Below, piece by piece: positions 34,036-44,573 of a stretch of DNA of 64,000 nt. This DNA comes from Tricholoma matsutake (lineage: Eukaryota > Basidiomycota > Agaricomycetes > Agaricales > Tricholomataceae), in assembly GCA_026075535.2 (NCBI GenBank), contig AP026539.1:3472001-3536000 (forward strand). The letters are read 5' to 3'. The position numbers and the translations under genes were made by a program. The stretch's first letter is position 1, and each line of letters opens with the position of its first letter. Under the pieces are notes generated by a model, which was not told the origin of the DNA, searched no databases, and saw only the letters and a list, made by a program, of their open reading frames with translations.

Positions 34036-35470
34036 GGTACCAGGGTCGATTTGTACAGTACTCAGTACCAGCACAGAAGTGGTTCTTGAAGAGAACAAGA
34101 GACAAGGAACTACAGTACCTCGATGAAGAAGATTTCAGACCTTTGGACAAAGAAGAAACCCCAGAACAAGATCCATTTTCCTTATCCAATGATAACATGT
34201 CTACTAAACCCACTGCATCATCCAAAGAAATCAGAATCTGAACCCCATCTGACTTCACAGGGGACAGAACTAGGACTGCAAAGTTCTTACAAGAAGTAAA
34301 ACTCTATTTGAGAGTGAAACATGGAATCTATGACACCAAAGAAAAGAAGATCATCTTCACATTGTCCTTCATGAATGGAGGAACCGCTGTGCCCTGGGCA
34401 CAGATATGGGCAAAAAAGGAAGACCTAGGAACCTGGTCAGCCTTTGAATTGGCACTCAAAGCAGTGTTCACACTGATCAATGAAGCTGGCAGAGCCAGGA
34501 CAGATATGAAAACCCTGAAGCAGGGACAGGACCTGGAGGACTACATTGCACAGTTCTGAATCCTGTGAGAGAAGGTGGGAATCAATGATGACACTGCCCT
34601 CATTGAACTATTTATGGATGGGCAAAACCACAAACTCCTTGAAAGAGTGTTCAACATGGAAATGATCCCTGTGACCTTGGAAGGAATGATCAACACCACC
34701 TCCAAGTACAATGGACAGTGGAGGAGAGCAAAAGCCATAGCAGGAAAAGCACAGGAGGCTTTGGCAAAGAGGCTGCTGAGTTCTAGAGCAAAAGAGAGCC
34801 CACTTGAGATCAACTGACTCTCCTACCAAGAGAGGATCAAACATATGAAGAAAGGACTGTGCTTTGTGTGCCACCAGCCAGGACACAGAGCATCCAAACA
34901 CAAGAAAGGGGAAACAAAGACCAAGAACCAGTTTTTCCTGAAGAAGAAAGGCGAGGAAGCCACCTCAAAGATCCAAGCAATCATGAAAGAACTTGATGAA
35001 GAAGAAAGGGGGAAAGCTCTTGCCATAATAAGAGATGAGGGTTTTTAATGGGGTGGCCTGCCTTGATGCCAGGTACCACCGAACTCTTTGTCTGCTCTGT
35101 ATTACTAGCCACTTTGAAAAATCAGTCCATGCATTTAGATGTCAAAGTGATAGGATCAGGCAGAGGGAAAGCCATTGAAACCAAAGCCCTGCTCAACTCA
35201 GGAGTGGTAGGAATGTTCATGAGCCACAAATTTGCAGAAAGCAGCAGATTCAAATTGCACCCCCTGGAAAAAGTGATCAGGGTCAAGAATGTGGACAGAA
35301 CCCCAAACAAGAGAGGGGAGATCTCCCATTATGCCAGGGGATTCTTGACAATCAATGGAAGATCTTTCCTGATGACCTTCCTCATTGCAGGATTAGGGAA
35401 AGAATCAATCATTCTTGGCCTGTCATGGCTCAGGAGAATCAACCCAGTAATCGATGAGGTCTTTACACTC
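34036..35470 (+). pseudogene. Gypsy D Gag and protease fragment
   Basis: Plus-strand remnant of another Ty3/gypsy lineage. Gag: KFLQEVKLYLRVKHGIYDTK, FTLSFMNGGTAVPWAQIW and EDYIAQF. A stop and short gaps follow, then a CCHC knuckle (CFVCHQPGHRASKH, last Cys replaced by His). Protease begins near 35048; the active-site motif reads ALLNSGVVGMFM, so the catalytic Asp is Asn and the protease is dead. The second half is present (ESIILGLSWLRRINPVID). The fragment ends near 35470 at a fold-back repeat; RT and integrase are absent. Confidence 0.8.
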
Positions 35471-35480
35471 TCCCCCTCAA

Positions 35481-35694
35481 TCCGAGCGGACTCTGCTTGG
35501 ACACTCGGACTGTCCTAGGACTGTCTGAGGACTTGGCTCAGACTTTGCTCGGACTTCTTTGGCTGAAAGTCCTGCCAAACTAAATGTCCAGTCTGAGCTG
35601 AGTCCTTGGACTGTCTTAGTACTGTCTGAGTGTCCAAGCAGAGTCCGAGTGGACCAGCACTCGTACAGTCCTAGGACTGTCCGAGTTGCTTATA
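35481..35694. repeat. Fold-back repeat cluster
   Basis: Inverted copies of ggactctgcttggacactc (35486-35506 against 35629-35650) and of gactgtcctaggactgtc, which also occurs again at about 35667-35684. The stretch can fold into a long hairpin with a secondary one. There is no coding capacity. MITE-like; ends not defined. Confidence 0.6.
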
Positions 35695-35715
35695 TAATTG
35701 ACTGAAAAATCTGTA

Positions 35716-35797
35716 GCTACTGCAAGGATTGAACCCTCATAGTCACATGATAAAGTACAATTAAGTCAGCAATATAACAGTTAGACTAAAGTATCAT
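35716..35797 (-). other. Second tRNA-like (box A/box B) sequence
   Basis: On the minus strand TAGTCTAACTGTT resembles box A. GGTTCAATCC (within 35727-35737) is a good box B, at normal tRNA spacing. The stems are poor, so this is at best a degraded tRNA or SINE head. Confidence 0.3.
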
Positions 35798-35905
35798 TAC
35801 AGGTAAGTAGTTATATCTCTCTATGTACCACCCTGGCTGTGATGACAAATCAACACAGCTGCATCATCAACAATGCTGGCAACGGCATCGCCTCCTCCTT
35901 ACCTC

Positions 35906-37447
35906 CTACCCCAATAACTGATGGTGGTGCAAGGAGAAGTCAAATCTGGATAAATACAGGGACCAACAAGCTTGATGACAGTTCAATTTCTTGGCCGTCA
36001 TAAAGTATGTGAGATTCTTGTGATCCATCCAAATTTCCACCTTGTGTTGGGCACCCTTGAGGAAGTGTTGCCACTCCTCAAGCCCACGCATTATCACCAA
36101 CATCTCCTTGTCATGGATCTCATAATTTTGCTCTACAGCACTCAGGCTTTTGGAGTAGAATGCAACAGGATGCCACTTCTGGTCCTCCAGAGACTGCTGA
36201 GACAACATGGCGCCCATCGCAAAGTCAGAACTGTTGGCTTCTACATGAAAGGGATGCAAATCATCAGCAAAGGTAAGAATGGGAGTGGAAGTGACCATCT
36301 CCTTAAGCTTTTCAAATGCCTCCTGTTGTGCATTATCCCACTTCCATGCCTCCTTTCCTGTCAAGTCGAACAGTGGTCGTGCATGATGTGAGAAATCCTT
36401 GATAAAACACCGATAGAAATTGATGAAGCCCAGGAAAGACTGCACCTCTTTCTGGTTCATGGGCATTGGCCAAGCCGTGACCCCATTCACCTTGATAGGA
36501 TCCATCTCCCCCTGACCCTCCAAGATAATCAGGCCAAGGTACTCGATCTTGGTCTTCTCAAACTTGCACTTGTCCTGACAAAGGTAGAGTTTGTACTGTC
36601 GAAGTCATTCTAGGACAAGGCGCATGATGTGATGGTGCTCTTCAACCATGCAAGTGAAGATGAGGATGTCATCGAGATAGATGCAGACAATGCCTTCAAG
36701 GATAAGGTTGTGGAAGATGTCATTCATCATGGTCTGAAAGGTGGCAGGACTATTAGTAAGGCCAAAGAACATGACAAGCAGTTCAAAAAGACCACAGTTG
36801 GTATGAAAGGCTGCCTTCTATTCATCTCCCTCCTTTATCCTCACATTATTGTAGCCCCAATGGACATTGAGCTTGGTGAAGTCTTGAGCTCCATGGAGCT
36901 GGTTCATGAGTTCGGAGATGAGAGGTAATGGGTAGTGATTTTTGACTGTGATGTCATTGAGCCTTCTGTAGTCTTGAACCAGTCCAAGTGAGCCATCCTT
37001 CTTCTTGACAAAGAAAAAGGGAGAGGCCATGGGTGACTTTGATGGTCGAATACGTCCAGAGGCCAGGTGCTTGTCGATGAACTGGTCAAGCTGCCATTGT
37101 TCTTCCGGAGAGAGAGGATAGACCTTGCAGGATGAAGGGGTTGCACCAGGGGTGAGTTCAATCACGTGATCCCATGGCTTGCACGCAGGAAGAGAGTCAA
37201 ATGACTCCTTGGAGAACACGTCTTCAAACTCATGGAGATGAGGGATTAAGGAGTTAGTAGAGGATTTAGCAGCATTGTTTTTGTGGAAGGCCTCGGCGAG
37301 GCGTTGGGATATGTTCGATGTGGCACACACCTCATGCAATGAGCGAATCGCAGTGTAGAAGATGTGATCACCCTCCTCCACTTCTTCTGGGTCCTCATCA
37401 TCATCATCCGAGTCCAGCATTAGATCAGGAACCCCTTCCAATTCCAC
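35906..37447 (-). pseudogene. B2 reverse transcriptase and RNase H
   Basis: An acidic linker (DSDDDDEDPEEVEEGD) leads into [55 protein letters not shown]. The active site IYLDDILIF at about 36680 has both Asp residues. RNase H: FHVEANSSDFAMGAM, YEIHDKEMLVIMRGLEEW, KVEIWMDHKNLTYFMTAKKL. At least two stops interrupt it (after RIKEGDE and after the YLDD block), so it is not functional. Confidence 0.9.
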
Positions 37448-37558
37448 TTCAGGTATAGGCAGGGGTTTAGCACGACACTTCTGAGTACGTCGTATTGCTG
37501 CCTTCTGTCCACAATGTTCTTGCCTGGCTTCTGTGAAACAAGTATGACAGCAGGATGG

Positions 37559-38149
37559 TCATCGGCTCATGGCAACCTCCCTGGTACACCAGTCGACCTC
37601 TGGGTTATGGTCTCGAAGCCACCGATAGCCCAAAATCACCTTCTGCTTTCCTAATTGAGTGACAGCAAGAAGGGCATGCTCACTATGATCTTTGTAACAG
37701 AGGACCAAATCTACAACCTCTTGGATGGCACCAGCTTTGTTTGGGGACCCATCCACATTATAAACAGGTATTGGATGCAAGAGTGAGTGAGTATTTAGGC
37801 GATGTTGTTGAGTGAGATGGGTATCAATGAAGAGACCAGTCGCACCAGAGTCCAGGAGCACAGAGACACCAAGTATCTGTCCAGTGTCAGTCATCTGCAG
37901 TTCGATTGCTAGATTCAAGGAATGTGTAGAGGGAGTGGATGTGACAATATATTTGCATGGTAGTTTATGCTCCCATGATTTAATTTTGGGGTGTGGAGCA
38001 GAGGGAGAGATGGGAAGAGCAGGTATGTCTTCAGCCAACTTTGAAGGGTCAGAGAGGGGAATGGTCACAGAAATGGATTCATTCTCTGGGGATTCAACTG
38101 ACAAGACTTCAAAGCGGTTATGGACAGGCAGTGAGGGCATATGATTCAC
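37559..38149 (-). pseudogene. B2 retropepsin
   Basis: Open for 196 codons. The protease core has an intact VLLDSGATGLFIDTHL, a flap region (IPVYNVDGSPNKAGAIQEVV) and VILGYRWLRDHNPEVDW. The codon for Q in AGAIQEVV (37721-37723) is CAA; in B3 the same codon is TGA. Confidence 0.88.
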
Positions 38150-38231
38150 TCACTGCAAATAGAAAAATCCTGCTCCTCTACAACTTCTGACTTGATCTCC
38201 TCTGCAACCTGATCCTTCACTTCCTCGGCAT

Positions 38232-39577
38232 CTACAAGCGCCAACAAGTCTTGGAGGAGTTCATCTCACCCCTCAGGGGTGAGCATGTGGATATCCTGAT
38301 GATGGGGACATGTATCCTGACAATAGGGACATGCTCCAGCCCTGTGCCCAGTTTCCCCACAGTGGTAGCAGAGATCCAACCTACACACATGGCTGCAGGC
38401 CGCATCAACATCCATTGGTACTGGGACATTGACGGCTGGTGGAGTCTGATGAACAGGAATGGGGTTAAGGCAGGGAATGGTTTGATTGAAGGTGTAGGGC
38501 ACATGAGTGGTAGCTGGAGCACAGAATGCAGAGTCAAATGCTGCATTTGTGAGTCAGTTCTCATTACAGAGTGAAGCAGCTTCATACCAAGCATAGATAT
38601 CATCGTCTGCTGGGTGCCCTTCCAACATCTGTGCAATCTGGTCCTGAATTTCTCAATTGAGGCCCCATCGGAACTTCACCACCACTGGTAGCCCACTCCC
38701 ATATCCTGCCATGTCCACCAAAGCCTTAAACTCATCAATATAATCATCCATGGATCGATGTGCCTGGTGGTAAGAGGACAACTCGAGTCATGTCACTGCT
38801 TGGTGGCACTCATTGAGGGGACAAAAGTGGCATACAAACTTGGCTCAAAAGTCACCCCAAGTGGAGAAAGGTAGAGAACATACAGTCCATGTAGAGATAG
38901 GCATGTTCAGATTTCATGTATGTGAAGGCCCAATAAAATTTTGCAGCCTCATCAACAAATTGATGCTACTGGAGACTGATGTATAACTCACAGGAATTAA
39001 GGAATGCACGTCCCTGCACATGTGCACCATTAAATTCAGCGGGGGGAGACGGTTTGATCTGGGCGCACTCTTTAGTGGGTGCATTTGGCAGCACATTGTT
39101 GTTGGGTGCACTTGGAGTCGCAATGGGGGGAATATTGGTCATAGGGCTAGTCTGGAGGGTCCTGATGAAGTTTTCAATTGTAGATATAAGTGAATTGATT
39201 TGTGCGCATATTCTGGAAACATCACTTTCAAGCGCATCAAGGCATTCTGATGCGTCCCTGTTGCTAGGGGGTGCATTTGGTGAAAATGGCAGCACAGTAA
39301 AGGTGGGACTGTCTGGAACGGTGTGTAGGGAGTCTGTGGAGCTTTGGGAAGTGTTGTCCACTCTGTACCTGCCTATCTTGGGCAGTGCATCCATGATTTT
39401 GGGCCTTAGGGGAGAGTTTTCTACTATAAGGGCAACCTCAGCCTCTAGCAAAGGGAAATCTGAAGTTAAAATTATACTACATATTACAGGGATTGGGGAC
39501 ACACCTAGCAAATGGAAATCTGAAGAGAAAACTCTAAGGATCCCTTTGCTGATGCCCAGTATATGTGAAGACAACAA
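38232..39577 (-). pseudogene. B2 Gag
   Basis: The N-terminal part (39577-38966) contains RDASECLDALESDVSRI and PSPPAEFNGAHVQGRAFLNS. The middle is broken into several frames. The C-terminal frame (38502-38266) carries an intact zinc knuckle CYHCGETGHRAGAC for RNA binding. Gag of this family is therefore about 380 to 450 residues before decay. The ATG expected at MDASECLD in other copies is mutated here (R in that position). Confidence 0.8.
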
Positions 39578-39844
39578 AAATCAAATAATAACCTAAAAAT
39601 AGAAAAGGCAGAGATAGGCAGATCAAGGCTGCCAAATGACATCATACCAAGGGGTAGATGTTGGAAGGGCCACCTCTAAATATAAAACTGTCAACATGCA
39701 CAAACATGATAGAAAGGGAAATTAGTAATAAAATCCAGAAAAATCATAGAAAATGAAGAATAGAAGGAAATGAAGTGAGGAAAAATATAGAATGAACATA
39801 AAAAATAGGAGAAAGACACGGGGCACCCCCATAGTCCCCTTACA

Positions 39845-41490
39845 CTTACCTTATATAGTGTGGTACATGCACAGCTGTCATTAGAGTTAGGGTTGATATG
39901 TCAAAACAACTGTAGTTGCATGCTCAGGTCAACACCTGTCAACACCCCACATGACAACCAGCATAGCCTGCTGGCCATCGTCCCGCAATTTGTTTGCCCG
40001 CCCAGGGCATTGCCATCAGGGTAATTATAGTTTCTTTTATCTTATCTGTTTCAAACTTCATTGTGGATTGATGTGTGATTGATGGGACTTCTATTTCTCC
40101 TATATTCCGGCTGATCATCAGTTTGACAGGTTCTGATTGTCTTTGGGATTGCTTTGTGATCCACATGTTTGGCATATGTCAGATATGTCTTCCACTTTCC
40201 AATATTTCATGAGATTATTTCCCAGAATATACATATATATTTGTGAAATTTTTCTCAGCTTCCAGAATTTTTTTGTTTTTAATTTCCCTGCAGTGGGGGA
40301 TCCTGTCAAGCATCTACATTACTACATAGAAGTCCAAGCTTCTACCCATACATCCCAACAGTTGACTTGCAGACATCCACCTGGTGAAGCACATATGTGG
40401 CTTCCCTATCCTGGTTACTGTCTGTGCAGCCCTGCACCAGCACCTCTGGTTCTTGCCCCACCACCCCATTGCTGGCTGTCACCCTGGCAACCCACTTTCC
40501 ATTGAGTTCTATTGTTCTGTAAAGTTGGGTGTGTGATGGGTGGTCATGGTCACCTTGTTCTCCTCCCCTCATTGTCTTGCTGGGCCTTTGTTGTCACTGT
40601 TCTCATTGTTGCCATCCTCTTTGTTGTTGCATTCTCTTCCTTGTCATTGTCATCTTTCCTGGTGTCCTTGCTGTCATCCTGGTTGTCTGTGTCATCTTTG
40701 TCTTGCTCATCCCCATCCCAGGTGTACCCCTTGTTGCTGTGCCAGCTAGGTCTCCCTGTTCATTTTGTGGTCTGGGCAGTCATTGTCATCAAGACCTAAA
40801 AATTTTGTAAGTAATAAAAACTGAAATGAGATGAGAAAAAAACCTATCTACCCCCCAAGAGACATTGTTGACATCCCTTGGGCCTTTTTTGTGTTCCTCC
40901 CTTGTTGTATGGGGCTGTCTCCATCACCTGTACCTTCTACTTTAGCAACTTCCTCGTTGTCCGCCCTTGCTGCAGTTTGTGTTGTGTCATCACCATCGCC
41001 ATCCTTGTTGTCCTGGTCCCCATTGATGCCATGCCCTTGTTGTCATCTTGTGGTGGTCCCTCCCCATTGTCCTTGTTGTTGTTGTAGTGCTCCATTGTGC
41101 AGCGGTGTGGTGGGTGCTGGGTCATCATTGGGGTGTCATCGCCATTGTTCACCCTTGGTGCTGGTCATAGCCATCATTGTCAAATTAGTACCTGAAAAAT
41201 GTACTTAGTTAGTAGCAACAACATGTGAGAAAAAAAGAAACAAAACTTATGGCCCAAGAGGTGTCATCAACATCTCTTGGGCTATTTTTCTTGTTTGCTT
41301 CATTGTATGCTGCCCTTGCTGTCTCCTGTACCAGTTCTTCATGTGTCATTATTGCCCCATTGCTGTTGCCATCATGTTGTTGTTGTTGTTGTGGGTGTTG
41401 CTGTCATCTGGGGTTGGTCCGGGTGTCCTGGCTGGGTGACCATTGTTCCAAAATAGTTAGAACCTGTAATTGAAAATAGTTAGTTACTAA
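39845..41490. repeat. Low-complexity tract with tandem hairpin units
   Basis: 39845-40350 shows no gene. From about 40510 to 41480 the plus strand is rich in gtt/gtc/cct. Two to three related units of about 400 bp recur: a run such as gagaaaaaaa, a 29-nt hairpin (40854-40882 and 41253-41281, arms cccaag/cttggg), a stretch like gggctatttttcttg, then ttgttgtcatc-type repeats. Frames are open by composition only; no protein is supported. Confidence 0.45.
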
Positions 41491-41599
41491 GAGCCCATTC
41501 AGTTACCACACTTCAGCCCAAATTTCAATTGTGATTGTTGATGTTGCTGGCTGAGTTTAAATTCCATCATAGATATCAATGTTGATGATCAGCGTCGAG

Positions 41600-42956
41600 C
41601 ACAACATGCAATACAACACCATCTCCTTCTGTTTGCTACACTTTTATCAGCATTATCCTTGCTGCTACTGGAGCAATACTAGAATCAGTCTATTCAAAAG
41701 AACCTGAAGCATATCATACATCAGTTCTGACAGGTGATGCATGGGTGATTGAATTGCTCACAGGCCATCCAGAGCATATCTGGTGTGAGCTGGGTGTGCA
41801 TCACCATGTCTTTGTAGAACTTGTCTCTGAGCTTTGTAACATGGGCCACTCAAGTTCTAGATTTGTCTCCCTTGAAGAACAGTTGGCAATTTTTCTCTAT
41901 TCTTGTGTTATGGGGTTAACAGTTTGGCATGTTGGGGAACATTTCCAGAGATCTAATGACACCATATCATAGTGAGTGTTGATGTTTCAATCATTCACCA
42001 TAGATATGTTCATGTTCTTCCATGTATTTTCACAAGATGCTTACAATTTTCTCATCCCCTCCATTCTATATGACACATGTATGATTGCTAACTGCACAAG
42101 ATCTAACACCACCTGAAATCTGCAACAATCCTAAATACTGACTATTTCTGAAGGATGCTCTGGGAACTTTGGATGGGAGTCACATCTACAATGCACCCCC
42201 TGCCTCTGAGTGTGCATCCTACTGAAACCATAAAGGTTTCTGTTCACAAAACTGTCTCTTTGGTTGTAGTTTTGGTCTTGAATTTATCTATGCTGTTACA
42301 GGATGGGAAGGGTCAGCTACTGATGCATGTATTTACAAAGATGTGTGTGCCCATAATTTAAAGATTCTGGATGGGAAATACTACCTTGCTGATGCAGGTT
42401 TTCCACTCTGTGCTGAGCTCCTTGTCCCATATTGAGGAGTGCACTATCACCTTGCTGAATGGGGTCATGCAAACATGAGGTGGGTCACCAATTTCTTTGA
42501 GATTTGATGTGATAAGGCTAATATCATTGTAGGCCAAAAAATATGAAGGAACTTTTTAATCTTTGACATGCCTCAATGCAAAACATTATTGAGCATATTT
42601 TCAGTGTTCTGAAGAGGCACTTTCATATTCTACTCCTAGCACCAGAATATGACCTTGATATACAAGCACAAGTTCCAATGGCACTGTGCGCAATCCACAA
42701 TTTCATTCACAAACATGACCCAGGTGGGGGCCCACTACCAGAGGCAAGAGACTATTATAGTTGTGATGTTGGCCATGATATTCCTGCTGCAGAGGAAGTA
42801 GCTGTAGAACACAGGGGGACAGAAATGAGTACCAAGTGGGATCAGATTGCAGAAGTGATGTGGGAGGACTATCAGTGTGTATTGGTTGATAGGGGCACTC
42901 AGGATGATGAATTACTTGATGATGATGAGCTCTCAGATGAAGAAATTTACTCCTAG
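41600..42956 (+). pseudogene. Harbinger transposase (DDE_Tnp_4-like)
   Basis: Recognisable from about 41680: LTGDAWVIELLTGHPEHIW, VSLEEQLAIFLYSCV, HVGEHFQRSNDTIS. An intron is likely after TIS. Then LFLKDALGTLDGSHIYNAPP has the first Asp, YLADAGFPL the second, and NIIEHIFSVLKRHFHILLLA the Glu, so the DDE triad is present. ALCAIHNFIHKHD and MWEDYQCVL close it, with an acidic tail and stop at 42956. TGA stops at 42223-42225, 42433-42435 and 42564-42566 each replace an expected Arg. A likely intron (gtgggtcacc...tgtag, about 42480-42532) separates GHANM from the next exon. The protein would cut and join the element ends. Confidence 0.9.
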
Positions 42957-43137
42957 TTTCTGTATTCTTTCATGATCTTAATGTTTCTTAATTTTTGATG
43001 TTTCTCAATCTTATACAAAAGCCTGATTGGAACTAAGAGTGGTGGTAAGATGACCTAGTGATTACAAGTTTCTGCATCTCAAGCTACATAACTAGTACTG
43101 GCACATACATATGATACAAGAAAAATCATTGTGCTTA

Positions 43138-44360
43138 TCATCCTGTCACATCAAGCATCTTGTGGATCCATGCCTGCTGAACCTCTGTATCTGTGAGTGA
43201 AAGATATGTGTTGACTGCTGCAGCCTGCTTCATGAATATCGAAATCATTGCAACCTTATCACCTACTGACAACCCATCATCTACCTCCTGTAAGAATTGC
43301 ATTGCCTTCTCTCTATGTGCTACAGCTGGATCTTCACCTGGAGCCATGGACTTCTCAAAGATATCAGTGAGCTGATTGATTGACCCCTGCATACCAATGA
43401 TGGCAGTGGCAGGTGTAATCTTGTTTGCTAATCTCGTAGTGCTTGTCACTTCTGGGCTTGGACCCTTTGAGCCCCTCAAGCCAGAGCTCTTTTGCATATT
43501 GTTGCTAACAGGACCAGGTGGCATGGCAGGGGTAGAATCAGATGCTTGAGGCAATAGTTTGGACTCCACTGACATGGCAGAATAGGAGTGATTGCTGGAC
43601 TTAGGATGTGATGTGATAGTGAGATCAAGATCCATGCTATTGGTGGCAGCATCTACAGTCAAGGTGGTGATGGTGCTTCCACTAACAATGCCCCCTTCGA
43701 TTTCAGTGTCATCCACACCACTAGCACCAGTCATGTTGCTATTATTGTGCAAGATGGTGCCTGCACTGCCTTGATCAGGCTCATCCATAATGGCTGGCTG
43801 TGGAGTGATGGTTGCTTGGTAGGCATGGGTACCTTGCACACAGGTCCCAGGTATGATCACTTGGACCTTCTCATAGTGTGCCCATCCATGATTGCAGAAG
43901 AAGCACAAGGAGGTATTTGACCATAGTTGAATAAGGAATCAGTTAGCATGTACAGCTGAACAATGATGAGCCTTTGACTTCACATATGTTTTCCAGACCA
44001 TATCCACTGCATCACCAACAATATTAGCACCACATTCATTATCCCAGTGCACTCCAGATTGACTTTGATACATCTCAATAGCAGAATAGGTCTGTTTTAT
44101 CTGCAAAACACTTATTAGTTGAATGAAGAATAATAATGTTGGACATACTCCACTCCATTTCATCTTGCACATAGCACCAGTCTTTGCAGGACCTTGTGAC
44201 AGATGGGTGGCAATATGTTTTGCTGTGCCATTATATGTGATCAGCTTGAAATTCCCTGAAGTGCTCCTTCTGATCTTTTGTTGTGCAGGTAGTTGATGAG
44301 TTCTGTGGTCTCCACATCATTCCAAAAGGCTCTTGGTGCAGTGGCTTTGGGGTGGGTCAT
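43138..44360 (-). pseudogene. Harbinger Myb/SANT-like DNA-binding partner
   Basis: Start ATG 44360. The first exon encodes FWNDVETTELINYLHNKRSE and, after a frameshift near 44245, KLITYNGTAKHIATHL and MCKMKWSG. An intron (gtatgtcc...tttgcag, about 44104-44153) is followed by QTYSAIEMYQSQSGVHWDNE and VWKTYVKSKAHH. This is the Myb_DNA-bind_3 layout (Trp-Leu-Trp-type helices, SGxxWD). The second half (43908-43138) is Ser/Thr/Pro-rich and ends in a helical region (KAMQFLQEVDDGLSVGDKVA). In Harbinger systems this protein brings the transposase to the ends or nucleus. Broken by the frameshift and a stop near 43939. Confidence 0.85.
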
Positions 44361-44573
44361 AAGAACTGTGGTATACTGGGCACAGAGAGTCGAGATAACA
44401 ATGGTACCAGCCCACAATTGATGATGTACAGACTGGTAATACATCTCTGCTTATTGATTGGGACCATACACCAGGAGAAGTTCAGACTCAGCCTATGGTC
44501 AGCTTGACTGGCACATCGCCTTTGTGGTGGCTTGGATTAATATTCCCACAAAGTGTGATAACCAAACAGGCTC

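Larger units (their letters stand above)
35906..39844 (-). mobile_element. Ty3/gypsy chromovirus B2, 3'-truncated
   Basis: Family B copy with 5' LTR start TGTAAGGGGACTA at 39844 (minus). Gag, protease, RT and RNase H are in order. It ends abruptly inside the tail of RNase H at 35906, so integrase, chromodomain and 3' LTR are missing. It preserves more CpG codons than B3. Confidence 0.85.
41491..44573. mobile_element. PIF/Harbinger DNA transposon, complete ends
   Basis: 3083 bp. The ends GAGCCCATTCAGTTACCACA (41491 on) and, inverted, GAGCCTGTTTGGTTATCACA (to 44573) match at 19 of the first 23 bp. Both are flanked by TAA (41488-41490, 44574-44576), the 3-bp TWA duplication typical of PIF/Harbinger. 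Two convergent genes: a DDE transposase (plus) and a Myb/SANT-like DNA-binding protein (minus), the standard Harbinger pair. Both are decayed. Confidence 0.93.
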
